Source: Microbacterium halophytorum (GTDB taxonomy: Bacteria > Actinomycetota > Actinomycetes > Actinomycetales > Microbacteriaceae). Taken from it: a stretch of 64,000 bases of DNA. The DNA lies in the NCBI RefSeq assembly GCF_002970975.1, contig NZ_KZ672983.1, forward strand, positions 1-64,000, read 5' to 3'. Shown one piece after another: positions 16,214 through 25,049 of the stretch; position 1 is the stretch's first letter; every line of letters begins with the position of its first letter. Both the position numbers and the translations under genes were made by a program. The notes beneath the pieces are model-generated. The model saw only the letters and a program-made list of their open reading frames with translations. It had not been told where the DNA came from and searched no databases.

Positions 16214-18151
16214 CTACGCGACCCTGACCCTCACGCGCACGACCCGGTTCCCGGGCGCGACCTCGTCGTCGGCCTCCTGGTCGAGAACCGGCATGCCGTC
16301 GGCGGCGAAGTGCACGCGGCGCACGAACATGTCGCGCCCCGTGAGGCCGAGGTGGTCGGTGCGGGCATGGAAGACGCAGAGCAGGTTGCCGTCTTCGTCG
16401 TGCGACCACATGCCGTGCCCGGTACCCAGCTGCCACTCGCCGTTGAACTTCCCCGATTTCTGGAGCGGGTAGTTCAGCTTGGCCCAGGTCTCCGGGTCGG
16501 AGAGGTCGGCCCCGATGCCGGCGGGCGCGGTCGCGAGCCCCGTCGTGTACGTGTCACCGACGGTCGAGCCCGAGTAGAGCATGAGGAGCTTCCCGTCTCG
16601 CTCGAGCACGTTCGGCCCCTCGGCGATCGTGTTGTCCCAGGCGTACTCGGGTGCGATGATCCGCACGGGGTCCGTGAGAAGCCGGGTCGGCTCCGCGGGG
16701 TCGACCTCGGCGAGGTAGATCGCGCCGAGCATCTGCCACGCGTAGTAGGAGCGCCCCGAGTCCTGGAAGAAGGTCATGTCGAGGGAGATCCTCTCGATCG
16801 GGTTCAGGATGCCCCCGTCGGCGCGCAGGACCGGCTCCGCACGCGTCCAGTTCTCCGGCGCAGCCGGGTCGAGGTCGGCACCCGACGCATCCTGCTTCAG
16901 CTGGATGATGCTGGCGCGGCCCGTCCACATGTCCGGGCTGCCGTCGGCACCGTCATAGCAGGGCATGAACAGGATTGAGAGCCGGCCATCGATGACGTGG
17001 AATTCGGGCGCCCAGAAGCACCCCGTCATCGCGTTCCCCGCCGCGTCGAGGTCCCCCGCAGTGAGCAGGTCGATCTCGACGCTGCGGCCGGCCGCGATCG
17101 CTGCGTCCGACAGGTCGTCGATGCGGTCGGCGATCCGGATGGGCATGTGCGGCCCGCACGCGGGATCGACCGGGTTCATGTTCAGGTCTTCCGTCGCGAT
17201 CATCAGGAACCGCGTGCAGTCGCCCGACTCGTAGCGGAACACCGACGGGTCGGCGCGCTCGTCGGCGAACGGCGTCGGGTACGCCGGCTGCTTCACGGTG
17301 CCCGTGACCGTGTGCTGCCCCGGCACCGATGTGTCGATCGCGGCGACGTCGGCGGCGTTCCACGCGATCGCGCGGGTCGCCGTCGAGCCGTCGGTGTAGC
17401 CGAGGGTCGCGCGCGCGGGCAGGTCGGCGACGGTCAGCGCGGCGCCGCGCTCCACCGCGACCGTGTCGAGGGGCGCGACCGACGTGTTCGCGATCGCGCC
17501 GAAGCGCACGCGCAGCGCATCGGCGACGGCCCCGGGCACGCGGACCACGTTGCCGCTGGCGAAGTCGGGCACACCGGCTCCGGTGGCGCGCCCGGCGCCG
17601 GCAACCTCGCCCTGGCCGACCTCGCCGCGCGTGCTCGCATCGGCCAGGTCGGCGAAGGTCGTACGCTGCGGCTCCCCCGCGTCGTTCGTCCACCCCACCA
17701 GGTAGCACCGGGTCGCGGCGTCCCACGCGGCGACCGGGCGGTTCACGCCGTCTGTCACGCCCAGGTCGACCATGCCGACTTCCTCGTACGCCAGCAGGTC
17801 GGCCGAGCGCGCGAACAGCACCTGAGACGCCTGCGTGCCGTCGGAGGCCCCGCCGCGGGCGACGCGCGTCGCGACGATGCCGTAGCCGCCGTCGGCGAGC
17901 GCGAACAGGTAGGGGTCGCGCAGGCTCCGGATGAGCGCCTCGTCCGGGCCGTCATCCGGGACGGCGCCCGCGACCTTCGCGAAGAAGATGCCGTAGCCGC
18001 CGTTCAGCGGCTCCCAGCCGCCGCCCGCGGCGAGCGCGAGGTGCAGGCTCAGCGCGACGTCGGCGTTGTTGGCCTCGTCGGAGGTCGTCGGGATGCGGCT
18101 GTAGGCGAGCAGCTCGACGGTCGACGGTTCGGGCAGCGCGAGGGAAGGCAT
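16214..18151 (-). CDS. Cytoplasmic GH43-family glycoside hydrolase with central Ig-like domain
   Basis: A 645-residue protein without signal peptide. The C-terminal part (about 330-645) is a GH43-type five-bladed propeller: ADPSVFRYES near 335 carries the expected Asp base, GCFWAPEFH near 410 and IAEGPNVLERDG near 540 the usual acidic residues. The N-terminal third contains propeller-like blades too (DPYLFALADGGYGIVATR), and residues 265-325 look like a bacterial Ig-like (Big_4) domain. Likely an arabinofuranosidase or xylosidase acting on imported oligosaccharides; the exact specificity is open. The ATG lies 12 nt beyond a LacI-type palindrome and 7 nt after a TAAAGT box, so the transcript may be leaderless. 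Confidence 0.82.
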   Translation of the reverse strand: MPSLALPEPSTVELLAYSRIPTTSDEANNADVALSLHLALAAGGGWEPLNGGYGIFFAKVAGAVPDDGPDEALIRSLRDPYLFALADGGYGIVATRVARGGASDGTQASQVLFARSADLLAYEEVGMVDLGVTDGVNRPVAAWDAATRCYLVGWTNDAGEPQRTTFADLADASTRGEVGQGEVAGAGRATGAGVPDFASGNVVRVPGAVADALRVRFGAIANTSVAPLDTVAVERGAALTVADLPARATLGYTDGSTATRAIAWNAADVAAIDTSVPGQHTVTGTVKQPAYPTPFADERADPSVFRYESGDCTRFLMIATEDLNMNPVDPACGPHMPIRIADRIDDLSDAAIAAGRSVEIDLLTAGDLDAAGNAMTGCFWAPEFHVIDGRLSILFMPCYDGADGSPDMWTGRASIIQLKQDASGADLDPAAPENWTRAEPVLRADGGILNPIERISLDMTFFQDSGRSYYAWQMLGAIYLAEVDPAEPTRLLTDPVRIIAPEYAWDNTIAEGPNVLERDGKLLMLYSGSTVGDTYTTGLATAPAGIGADLSDPETWAKLNYPLQKSGKFNGEWQLGTGHGMWSHDEDGNLLCVFHARTDHLGLTGRDMFVRRVHFAADGMPVLDQEADDEVAPGNRVVRVRVRVA

Positions 18152-18162
18152 GCTCGACACTT

Positions 18163-18174
18163 TACAACGTTGTA
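18163..18174. promoter_or_regulatory. LacI-type operator before GH43 gene
   Basis: TACAACGTTGTA is a perfect 12-bp palindrome with the central CG typical of LacI/GalR operators, overlapping the TAAAGT box of the GH43 gene. No LacI gene is adjacent; the one at 54607 probably has a different operator (TGTTTGCGYAAACA), so the cognate regulator is elsewhere. Confidence 0.65.
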
Positions 18175-18245
18175 GACCAACACCGGCCTGTCGCTCGACC
18201 GTCTCGGACGAGCAGCCGGAGGGCCCAGCACGACAGCACGATGCC

Positions 18246-18303
18246 CGAGTCGCAGTCGACGCGCTCTGCGAGCGATCCAAGGCGCGGATACTGACACCGC
18301 GAC
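18246..18303. repeat. Dispersed 60-bp intergenic element, copy
   Basis: Divergent member of the family described at 32346. It keeps GTCGCA at one end, ACGCGCTC next to it, and CGGATACTGACACCGCG at the other end. Confidence 0.5.
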
Positions 18304-18315
18304 GTCCTGGCGGGG

Positions 18316-18345
18316 GCCGCACCCCGCGCGGGAGCGGGGTGCGGC
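18316..18345 (-). terminator. Terminator of ABC importer/CMD operon
   Basis: GCCGCACCCCGC pairs perfectly with GCGGGGTGCGGC around a 6-nt loop, 20 nt past the stop of the last gene of the operon. Confidence 0.75.
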
Positions 18346-18365
18346 GGCATGCGTGTGCGCGGGAT

Positions 18366-18980
18366 CTACCGGAGCCGCGCGGGCACCTCGGGCTCGCCGA
18401 GCGAGAGCATCAGGCGGTTCGCCCAGTTGAAGAACGACGCGCCGTTGATCACGTCGATGATCTCGGCGTCGTCGTAGCCGGCCGCCCGGAGCCGCGCGAT
18501 GTCGCCCTCGTCGAAGCCGAGGGGCGTGTCCGTCAGCGCGACGGAGGCCGCCACGACGGCGTTCCACGCCTCGTCACCGAGGTCGGCGCCGACGCCCTCG
18601 TCCAGCAGGCGCTGCACGTCTTCGACGCGGCCCGACTCGCGGGCGGCCGCGGCGGAGTGCACCGAGGCGCAGTAGACGCAGCCGTTCCGGCGCGATGCCG
18701 CCGTCGCCGCGAGCTCGCGCTCGGCACGACCGACGCCGCCCGTGACGTTGAAGAAGATGTCCAGGTCGGTCAGCGTGCGGCGGCGCAGCGCCTCGGGGTC
18801 GCGCGCCAGCAGCCGGAAGTACGGCATCTTCGCGCGCTCGGGTTTGATGAGCGCGTCGATCTGCTCGGCCGTCAGGTCGGCCTCGGCGACTGGCTCGAGC
18901 CACGGCGCCCAGCCGAGGCCCTCCCGCGTGAAGCCCTCCGGGCGGTGCAGCTCGGGGAAGTCGGTGATGACGGCGCTCAT
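18366..18980 (-). CDS. CMD/AhpD-fold peroxidase-related protein (Avi_7169-like)
   Basis: A 204-residue carboxymuconolactone-decarboxylase-like protein. The AhpD-type active site is NGCVYCASVHS near residue 100 (CxxC followed by His), which supports a thiol peroxidase or redox role. It matches, from memory, the alkylhydroperoxidase-domain family named after Avi_7169, seen next to peptide-type ABC importers and flavin monooxygenases. Its ATG overlaps the stop of the preceding CMD gene (ATGA), and it is the last gene of a six-gene operon. Cytosolic; the substrate is unknown. Confidence 0.85.
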   Translation of the reverse strand: MSAVITDFPELHRPEGFTREGLGWAPWLEPVAEADLTAEQIDALIKPERAKMPYFRLLARDPEALRRRTLTDLDIFFNVTGGVGRAERELAATAASRRNGCVYCASVHSAAAARESGRVEDVQRLLDEGVGADLGDEAWNAVVAASVALTDTPLGFDEGDIARLRAAGYDDAEIIDVINGASFFNWANRLMLSLGEPEVPARLR

Positions 18981-19582
18981 GCGGCCGCTCCTTCCTGCGC
19001 GGGGTTCTGCGAGAGCACGCGCAGCCCCCAGGCGGCGCGCAGCTGGAAGGCGAGGAACGACACCAGCTGGGAGAGGCTGACGATGTCGTCGGCGCTCCAC
19101 CCGACCGCGGCGAGCGCGCGCAGGTCGTCGGGGCTCGCCTCGCGGGGGCGGAACACGAGCATGTGCGCGTGTGCGAGCGCCGCGCCGAGCCGGGGCTCGA
19201 GCCCCTCCGGTGCGCGCCAGACGGGGCCAGGCGTGCTCTCGGCGGCAACCGCCGGTTCGCGGTACGCGCCCGCCGGCCCCGAGCCCTGCGCCGAACGAGC
19301 CGCGGCCCGCACGGGGTCGACGAGCGCTTCGTCCTCGTCGCCCAGCAGGTCGAGGTAGAAGGCCGTCGCCGTCGCGAAGCCGTGCAGCTGCGCGACGAAC
19401 GCGCCGACGGCGTAGCGCTCCGCGAGCGCGAACGTGCCCGGTTCCCGCGGCTCGAACAGCGCCTCGAAGCTGAGCTGCGCGTTCTCGCGCGCCTGCGGCC
19501 GCTGATCGCGCAGCCGGTCGATGGAGCTCCCCGGCGCGATGCCGGCGAGCAGGCCGATGATGTCGGCGCCCTGGTCGCTCAT
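18977..19582 (-). CDS. CMD-domain protein without active-site cysteines (Avi_7170-like)
   Basis: A 201-residue CMD-like protein. It resembles the family named after Avi_7170, the standing partner of the next gene. It contains no cysteine at all, so it cannot use the AhpD CxxC chemistry and may be a structural or regulatory subunit of its partner. The fold region DDLRALAAVGWSADDIVSLSQ near residue 150 parallels the C-terminal helices of AhpD. It overlaps both neighbours by 4 nt (ATGA), implying fixed stoichiometry with the ABC ATPase and the second CMD protein. Confidence 0.82.
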   Translation of the reverse strand: MSDQGADIIGLLAGIAPGSSIDRLRDQRPQARENAQLSFEALFEPREPGTFALAERYAVGAFVAQLHGFATATAFYLDLLGDEDEALVDPVRAAARSAQGSGPAGAYREPAVAAESTPGPVWRAPEGLEPRLGAALAHAHMLVFRPREASPDDLRALAAVGWSADDIVSLSQLVSFLAFQLRAAWGLRVLSQNPAQEGAAA

Positions 19583-21294
19583 TCGTCTCCTTCTCGTGTG
19601 GTCGGGGCGATCGTATCCGCGCCGCGCAGGGCGGCGCCAGGGATCGCGTCGATGAGCCGTCGCGTGTAGTCGTGCTCCGGATGATCGAAGACGGCGGCCG
19701 TCGCGCCGTGCTCGACCTGTGCGCCCCTCTGCAGCACCGAGACGCTGTCCGCGATCTGCCGCACGACGGCGAGGTCGTGCGAGATGAAGACGTACGTCAG
19801 GCCGAGCTCGCCCTGCAGCCGCGCGAGCAGCCGCAGGATCTGCGCCTGCACCGTCACGTCGAGCGCCGAGACGGCCTCGTCGAGCACGACCAGCTCCGGC
19901 TCGACGATGAGGGCGCGCGCGATCGCGACGCGCTGGCGCTGCCCGCCCGAGAGCTCGCGCGGCCGGCGCGCGGCGTGGTCGGGCGAGAGAGCGACGAGCT
20001 CGAGGCTGCGCGCGACCCGGTCGGCGCGCTCCGACGCGTCGCCGATCCGGAAGTTGCGCAGCGGCTCGGCGAGCACCGAGCCGATCGTCTGCCGGGGGTC
20101 GAGCGACCCGTACGGGTTCTGGTAGACCAGCTGCACGTTCCGCCGCAGCGCCCGCGCCTCGCGCCCCTTCAGCCCCGTGACCTCCGTGCCGGCGATCCGG
20201 ATGCTCCCCGCCGTCGGGCGGTTGAAACCCGCGATCGAACGGCCCGTCGTGGTCTTGCCGGATCCCGACTCCCCCACGAGCGCGTGCGTCGTGCCGCGCG
20301 CCACCGTGAACGACACGTCGTCGACGGCCACGAGCGGGCCGCGGCCGGCGCCGTGGGCGAACTCCTGGCGGAGGCCCGAGACCTCGACGAGGGGCGAGCC
20401 GGCGCGCTGCGCGCGGGCGGCGGCGCCCGCCTCGGCACCGGGCCCCTCCGCATCCGGGGCGGCCGTCGCCTTCGGCCGTTCGACGACGCGCGCGAGCGAC
20501 GGTGCGTCCGCGAGCAGCGTGCGCGTGTACTCGGCGCTCGGATGCGCGAGCACCTCGGCCGCCGGCCCCGCCTCCTGCACTCGCCCGCCCTGCATCACGA
20601 CGACGTCGCGCGCACGGTCGGCCGCGACGGCGAGGTCGTGGGTGATGAACAGCAGGCCGGTTCCGCTCTCGCGGCGCAGGTCGTCGAGCAGGTCGAGCAC
20701 GGTGCGCTGCACCGTCACGTCGAGAGCGCTGGTGGGCTCGTCCGCGACGATCAGCTCGGGCTCGAGCGCGATGGCCGCGGCGATCAGCACGCGCTGTCGC
20801 ATGCCGCCCGACAGCTCGTGCGGGTACTGCTTCGCCCGGACATCCGGGCTGTCGATTCCGACGCGATCGAGCAGGTCGACGACCTTCGCGCGCAGCTCGT
20901 CGCGGTCGCGCCAGCCATGGATCCGCAGGCCCTCCGCGACGCTCGCGCCGATCGTCTTGACGGGGTTGAGGGAGTTGCCCGGATCCTGCGGGATCAGCGC
21001 GATGCAGCGCCCGCGCAGCTCGCGCCAGCGCTTCTCGCCGAGCCCGACGAGCTCCGTCGCACCGCCCCGCCGCTCGTCGAGGGTGATGCTGCCCGCCGTG
21101 ACGCGGCCGTTGCCCGCGAGCAGGCCGATGACCGACTGCGCGACCGTCGACTTGCCCGACCCCGACTCGCCGACGAGCGCCGTGACCTCGCCGGGCGCGA
21201 CGTCGAACGAGACCCCGCGCACGGCGTCGACGTCGCCGCGGTCGGTGCGGTACGCCACCGCCAGATCCCGGATGCTGAGGAGCGATTCGCTCAC
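19579..21294 (-). CDS. Fused double ABC ATPase of peptide/nickel-type importer
   Basis: A 571-residue protein with two complete ABC cassettes (DppD- and DppF-like) in one chain. Cassette 1 (about 1-265): Walker A GESGSGKST, Q-loop LIPQDP, signature LSGGMRQR, Walker B ELIVADE. Cassette 2 (about 305-560): GESGSGKTT, signature LSGGQRQR, Walker B ELVVLDE followed by AVSALD rather than the usual PTSALD. It powers the two permeases upstream. The GTG start overlaps the permease stop (GTGA), supporting the chosen start over in-frame codons further upstream, which lie inside the permease gene. Confidence 0.93.
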   Translation of the reverse strand: MSESLLSIRDLAVAYRTDRGDVDAVRGVSFDVAPGEVTALVGESGSGKSTVAQSVIGLLAGNGRVTAGSITLDERRGGATELVGLGEKRWRELRGRCIALIPQDPGNSLNPVKTIGASVAEGLRIHGWRDRDELRAKVVDLLDRVGIDSPDVRAKQYPHELSGGMRQRVLIAAAIALEPELIVADEPTSALDVTVQRTVLDLLDDLRRESGTGLLFITHDLAVAADRARDVVVMQGGRVQEAGPAAEVLAHPSAEYTRTLLADAPSLARVVERPKATAAPDAEGPGAEAGAAARAQRAGSPLVEVSGLRQEFAHGAGRGPLVAVDDVSFTVARGTTHALVGESGSGKTTTGRSIAGFNRPTAGSIRIAGTEVTGLKGREARALRRNVQLVYQNPYGSLDPRQTIGSVLAEPLRNFRIGDASERADRVARSLELVALSPDHAARRPRELSGGQRQRVAIARALIVEPELVVLDEAVSALDVTVQAQILRLLARLQGELGLTYVFISHDLAVVRQIADSVSVLQRGAQVEHGATAAVFDHPEHDYTRRLIDAIPGAALRGADTIAPTTREGDE

Positions 21295-22130
21295 AGGCCC
21301 TTCTCCCCTCGGATCACCTGGCTGAGTCGGTTCGTCGCGAGCACGACGGCCACGACGACGAGGCCGGGCAGCACGGTCAGCCACCACGCGGTCGCGACGT
21401 AGTCGCGCCCCTCCGCGATCAGCAGGCCCCACTCGGGCGTCGGCGGCGGTGCCCCGTAGCCGAGGAAGCCGAGCGTCGAGATCTGCAGGATCGCCGAGCC
21501 CAGCTGGAGTGCGGCGAGCGCGATCACGGGCGTGAGCGAGTTCGGCAGGATGTGGCGCCACAGCACGCCGAAGAACGTGCCGCCGGAGCCGTACGCCGCC
21601 TCGACGTACTCGCTCACCCGCACGCTGACGACCTGCGAGCGCGCGAGCCTCGCGAAGGTCGCGATCGACGTGACTCCCACCGCGATCGCGGCGTTGGTCG
21701 TGCCGAAGCCGAGCAGGATCACGACGCTGAGCGAGAGCAGCAGCGCGGGGATCGCGAGCAGCACGTCGACGACGCGCATGAGCGCCTCCTCGACCGCGCC
21801 GCCCGTAGCGCCGGCCGTCACGCCGATCGCGGTGCCGGCGACGAGGCCGACCAGGACCGCGACGAGCGCGGCCGTGATCGAGTGCGACGCACCGTGGACG
21901 ACGCGTGAGTACACGTCGCGACCGGTCGCGTCGACGCCGAACCAGTGCCCGGCGCTCGGGCCCGTGAGCGCCTGCCCCGTCGATTCGGTGGGGCTGAGGG
22001 AGGTGAACACGCCCGGCGCGACGGCCCATGCGAGCGCGAGCAGGAGGATGACGACGGGGATGAGCGTGCCCGGCCGGACCAGGGCGCGCAGGAACGCGCG
22101 GGTGCGGCGCGGGGCGGCGACGACGGTCAC
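21291..22130 (-). CDS. ABC importer permease, DppC/OppC type
   Basis: A 279-residue inner-membrane permease with the BPD transmembrane domain; the EAA-like loop with the ATPase contact is EYVEAAYGSGGTFFGVLWRH near residue 180. N-terminal TM near residues 15-35 and about five more helices. It overlaps the partner permease upstream and the ATPase downstream by 4 nt each. Confidence 0.92.
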   Translation of the reverse strand: MTVVAAPRRTRAFLRALVRPGTLIPVVILLLALAWAVAPGVFTSLSPTESTGQALTGPSAGHWFGVDATGRDVYSRVVHGASHSITAALVAVLVGLVAGTAIGVTAGATGGAVEEALMRVVDVLLAIPALLLSLSVVILLGFGTTNAAIAVGVTSIATFARLARSQVVSVRVSEYVEAAYGSGGTFFGVLWRHILPNSLTPVIALAALQLGSAILQISTLGFLGYGAPPPTPEWGLLIAEGRDYVATAWWLTVLPGLVVVAVVLATNRLSQVIRGEKGL

Positions 22131-23095
22131 GCGGACACCCCCTCAGCGGCGGGGCGCGTGCGCCCGGATGCGCGGCGCAGCCGCGCATCGAGCACGGGAT
22201 AGAGCAGGTCGACGATGAGGTTGATCGTCACGAACGCGACGGTCGCGATCACGACCACCGCGAGCAGCACGGGGGTGTCGCGGTTCGCGACGGCCTGCGC
22301 CGTCAGCTGGCCGATTCCGAAGCGCGCGAACACGCTCTCGGTCACGACGGCGCCACCCACGAGCTCGCCGAACAGCAGGCCCGCCATCGTCAGCGTCGGC
22401 AGCAGCGCGTTGCGGGCGACGTTTCGCCACAGCAGCCACGAGGTGCTGGCGCCGCGGGAGCGCACGACGGCGACGAACGGCATCTCTCGCACCTCCTCGA
22501 TGCTCCGGATCAGGACCTGGGCCAGCGGCGCCGCGATCGGCACCGAGAGGGTGATGACGGGCAGGATCAGCTGCTGGATCGGCGTTCCGCCGATCACGGG
22601 CACGAGGCCGAGCTGGAACGAGAAGATCTGCACCAGGATGATGCCGACCCAGAACACGGGCAGCGACACCATCACGGGCGGGATGTTCTCGAACACCCGC
22701 CGCAGCCAGCGCCCCTTGCCGTAGGTCGCGGTGAACGCGATCGTGACGGCGAGGAAGACGGCGAGGATCAGCCCGGGGATCGCGAGCGCGAGCGACGACG
22801 GCAGCGCCTCGGCGATCAGGTCGCCGACGGCGGCGCCCGACTGCACCGAGAAGCCCAGGTCGCCCGTGAGGAACGCCCCGAGCGAGTCGAAGTAGCGCAC
22901 GATGAGGGGCCGGTCGGCCCCGTACGACGCGCGGATCTCGTCGATCTGCGCGGGCGTGAGGCCCAGATCCGGGTTGCCGTACCGCGCCATCACGGCGTCG
23001 CCCGGCAGCGCGGCCAGCAGCAGGTACGCCGCCGTGTAGGCGAGGAGCAGCACCAGGAGCGCCTGCCCCACCCTTCTCAGCACGTATGTCGTCAT
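22127..23095 (-). CDS. ABC importer permease, DppB/OppB type
   Basis: A 322-residue permease with the typical N terminus (LRRVGQALLVLLLAYTAAYL) and the long periplasmic loop of DppB proteins (ALPGDAVMARYGNPDLGLT). The coupling loop MPFVAVVRSRGASTSWLLW lies near residue 205. It follows the binding-protein gene after a 100-nt gap and begins the run of overlapping genes. Confidence 0.92.
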   Translation of the reverse strand: MTTYVLRRVGQALLVLLLAYTAAYLLLAALPGDAVMARYGNPDLGLTPAQIDEIRASYGADRPLIVRYFDSLGAFLTGDLGFSVQSGAAVGDLIAEALPSSLALAIPGLILAVFLAVTIAFTATYGKGRWLRRVFENIPPVMVSLPVFWVGIILVQIFSFQLGLVPVIGGTPIQQLILPVITLSVPIAAPLAQVLIRSIEEVREMPFVAVVRSRGASTSWLLWRNVARNALLPTLTMAGLLFGELVGGAVVTESVFARFGIGQLTAQAVANRDTPVLLAVVVIATVAFVTINLIVDLLYPVLDARLRRASGRTRPAAEGVSA

Positions 23096-23114
23096 AGCTC
23101 TCCCTGTTCCGTCC

Positions 23115-23190
23115 GACGCGGAGCGGGCCCCGCGGGGACGCCGATGCCCGGGCCCGCGGCGTGCGCCGCGCCCCGGGCCCCGACGCCCGA
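23115..23190 (-). promoter_or_regulatory. Possible attenuating hairpin between binding protein and permease
   Basis: A GC-rich imperfect inverted repeat (GCCCGGG...GCGGCG/CGCCGC...CCCGGGC) occupies the 100-nt gap. Such elements raise expression of the binding protein over the membrane components. Low certainty: based on symmetry only. Confidence 0.3.
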
Positions 23191-23195
23191 CCGGC

Positions 23196-24833
23196 TCACT
23201 CGCCGAGCGTGACCTGGTAGAACGACGGCCGGCCGATCGACTCGGTCGCGAAGCCCTGCACGCCGCTGCGCAGCCCGAACACCTGCGGCTCCTCGAACAG
23301 CGGCAGCGCGTACGCGTTCTCGGCGATGTGCTGCTGAGCCGCCGCGGACGCCTCCTGGCGCGCCTCGGGCGTGGGGACAGACGCGATCCGATCCAGGAGC
23401 GACTCGAGCTCCTCGTCGACGTACTCGCCGCTGGCGACGTCGAGGTTCAGGAGCGCGTTGCGGTTCTCGCCGGAGAGCTGGCTCTTCAGGACGTCGTAGT
23501 CGCTGCGGCCGACCATCGAGTGGTACACCTGGATCGTGTCGGCGTCGAGCCGCGCCTCGTCCTGGGCCGCCTGGTCGCCGGCGAACAGTTCGATCTCGAA
23601 GCCGAGCTCGCCGAGCTGCTCCTGGATCAGGGTCACGACCTCCTTCGAGCGCGGCTGCGGCAGCGCCTCGTTGAAGGTGACGTGCAGCTTCTCCCCGTCC
23701 TTGACCCGGATGCCGTCGCTGCCGAGCTCCCAGCCGGCCTCGTCGAGGAGCCGAGCCGCCTCGTCCGGGTCGTACTCGTAGTACTCGCTCGTGTCGGTGT
23801 AGCCGAGGGCCGTCGACGCGAGGATGCCCGTCGCGAGCGGGTAGCTGTCGGTGAAGAGCTGGTCGACGATCTCCTCGCGGTCGATGCCGGCGATCAGTGC
23901 CTGACGCACCCGGATGTCGTCGAACGGCGTGTGACCGATCCGGAGGCTGAGGCTGTTGGTGACGCCGTTGGTGGGCGCGGCGAGCAGCTCCACGCCCTCC
24001 GCCTCGAACTGGGGCTCGTCCGGTGCCGCGATCTGGCGAGCGATGTCGGCCTGGCCCGACGTGACCGAGCCGACGCGGACGCTGTCCTCGGCCGTGACGA
24101 TGAACTGCACGCCGTCGATGGCGGCCGCGCCCTGGTGCTCGAGCGAGGGCGGGGCCCAGTCGTAGTCGTCGCGCGCCTCCAGCGTCAGCTCGGTTCCGAC
24201 CTGCTCGTCGGCGACGACGAACGGCCCGCTGCCGACGATCTCGGTCGCGCTGCCCGGCCCGAAGCCCTGGCTGTCGCGGTCGAGGGTGTCGTTCGAGAGC
24301 AGGCCGGAGTTGATGGTCGACGTCGCCTGCAGGAACCCGGGCGCCGGCGCCGAGAAGAAGAACTTCACGGTGTTCTCATCGACGACCTCGCCGTGGTCGT
24401 AGTTGTTGATCGCCTCCGACACCGGCAGCGCCCTGTCGGTGTCGCCGAGGCCGAACAGGTCGAAGTTCTTCACGACGTTCTCGGCGTCGAGCGGCGAGCC
24501 GTCGGAGTACGTCACGCCTTCCCGCAGCGTGAACGTGTACTCGGTGGCGTCGTCGTTCTGCTCCCAGTCCGTCGCGATCCACGGCTCGAACTCGAGCGTG
24601 GAGGGGTTCTGGTAGACGAGGCGATCGGTGATGTTGTTGATCACGCCGCCGTTCGGGTAGAAGCCGCCCGACGGCGGGTACAGCGTGTTCCAGGTCTGCG
24701 GCTCGAGGTAGGTGAGCGTGTTGTCGCCCGCGGCGCCCGAGCCCTCGCCCCCTCCGCCGCCGCAACCGGCGAGCATCGAGACGGCGACCGCCGTCGAGGT
24801 GATCGCGAGCGCTGTGCGGCTGAGACGGGTCAT
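23196..24833 (-). CDS. Peptide-type ABC substrate-binding lipoprotein (KPN_01854-like)
   Basis: A 545-residue SBP_bac_5 lipoprotein. Lipobox LAGC with Cys24, then a polyglycine spacer. The mature N terminus TYLEPQTWNTLYPPSGGFYP matches the family named after KPN_01854, which travels with CMD proteins and flavin monooxygenases in other bacteria. The ligand is unknown; sulfur-containing or peptide-like compounds are plausible but unproven. RBS AAGGAG precedes the ATG. It opens the operon binding protein, DppB, DppC, double ATPase, CMD, CMD. Confidence 0.92.
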   Translation of the reverse strand: MTRLSRTALAITSTAVAVSMLAGCGGGGGEGSGAAGDNTLTYLEPQTWNTLYPPSGGFYPNGGVINNITDRLVYQNPSTLEFEPWIATDWEQNDDATEYTFTLREGVTYSDGSPLDAENVVKNFDLFGLGDTDRALPVSEAINNYDHGEVVDENTVKFFFSAPAPGFLQATSTINSGLLSNDTLDRDSQGFGPGSATEIVGSGPFVVADEQVGTELTLEARDDYDWAPPSLEHQGAAAIDGVQFIVTAEDSVRVGSVTSGQADIARQIAAPDEPQFEAEGVELLAAPTNGVTNSLSLRIGHTPFDDIRVRQALIAGIDREEIVDQLFTDSYPLATGILASTALGYTDTSEYYEYDPDEAARLLDEAGWELGSDGIRVKDGEKLHVTFNEALPQPRSKEVVTLIQEQLGELGFEIELFAGDQAAQDEARLDADTIQVYHSMVGRSDYDVLKSQLSGENRNALLNLDVASGEYVDEELESLLDRIASVPTPEARQEASAAAQQHIAENAYALPLFEEPQVFGLRSGVQGFATESIGRPSFYQVTLGE

Positions 24834-25049
24834 GGCTTACTCCTTGTTCGGGCGCGGCGGTGACCGCGCGGTATACAGCACAGCACACGATCGGGGCTCG
24901 GGGCGCACGGGGCTTCACCGGGCGTAACCGTGTGACGCGCGTACAGGCGGGAAAGCGCATTCGAGGGGTGCGCGTATTCCCCGGCGCGCCGAATGTGACG
25001 CCGGGGCGGCCGAATCCGGATGTCGGTGGTGCCGCCTACGCTGGTGCGC

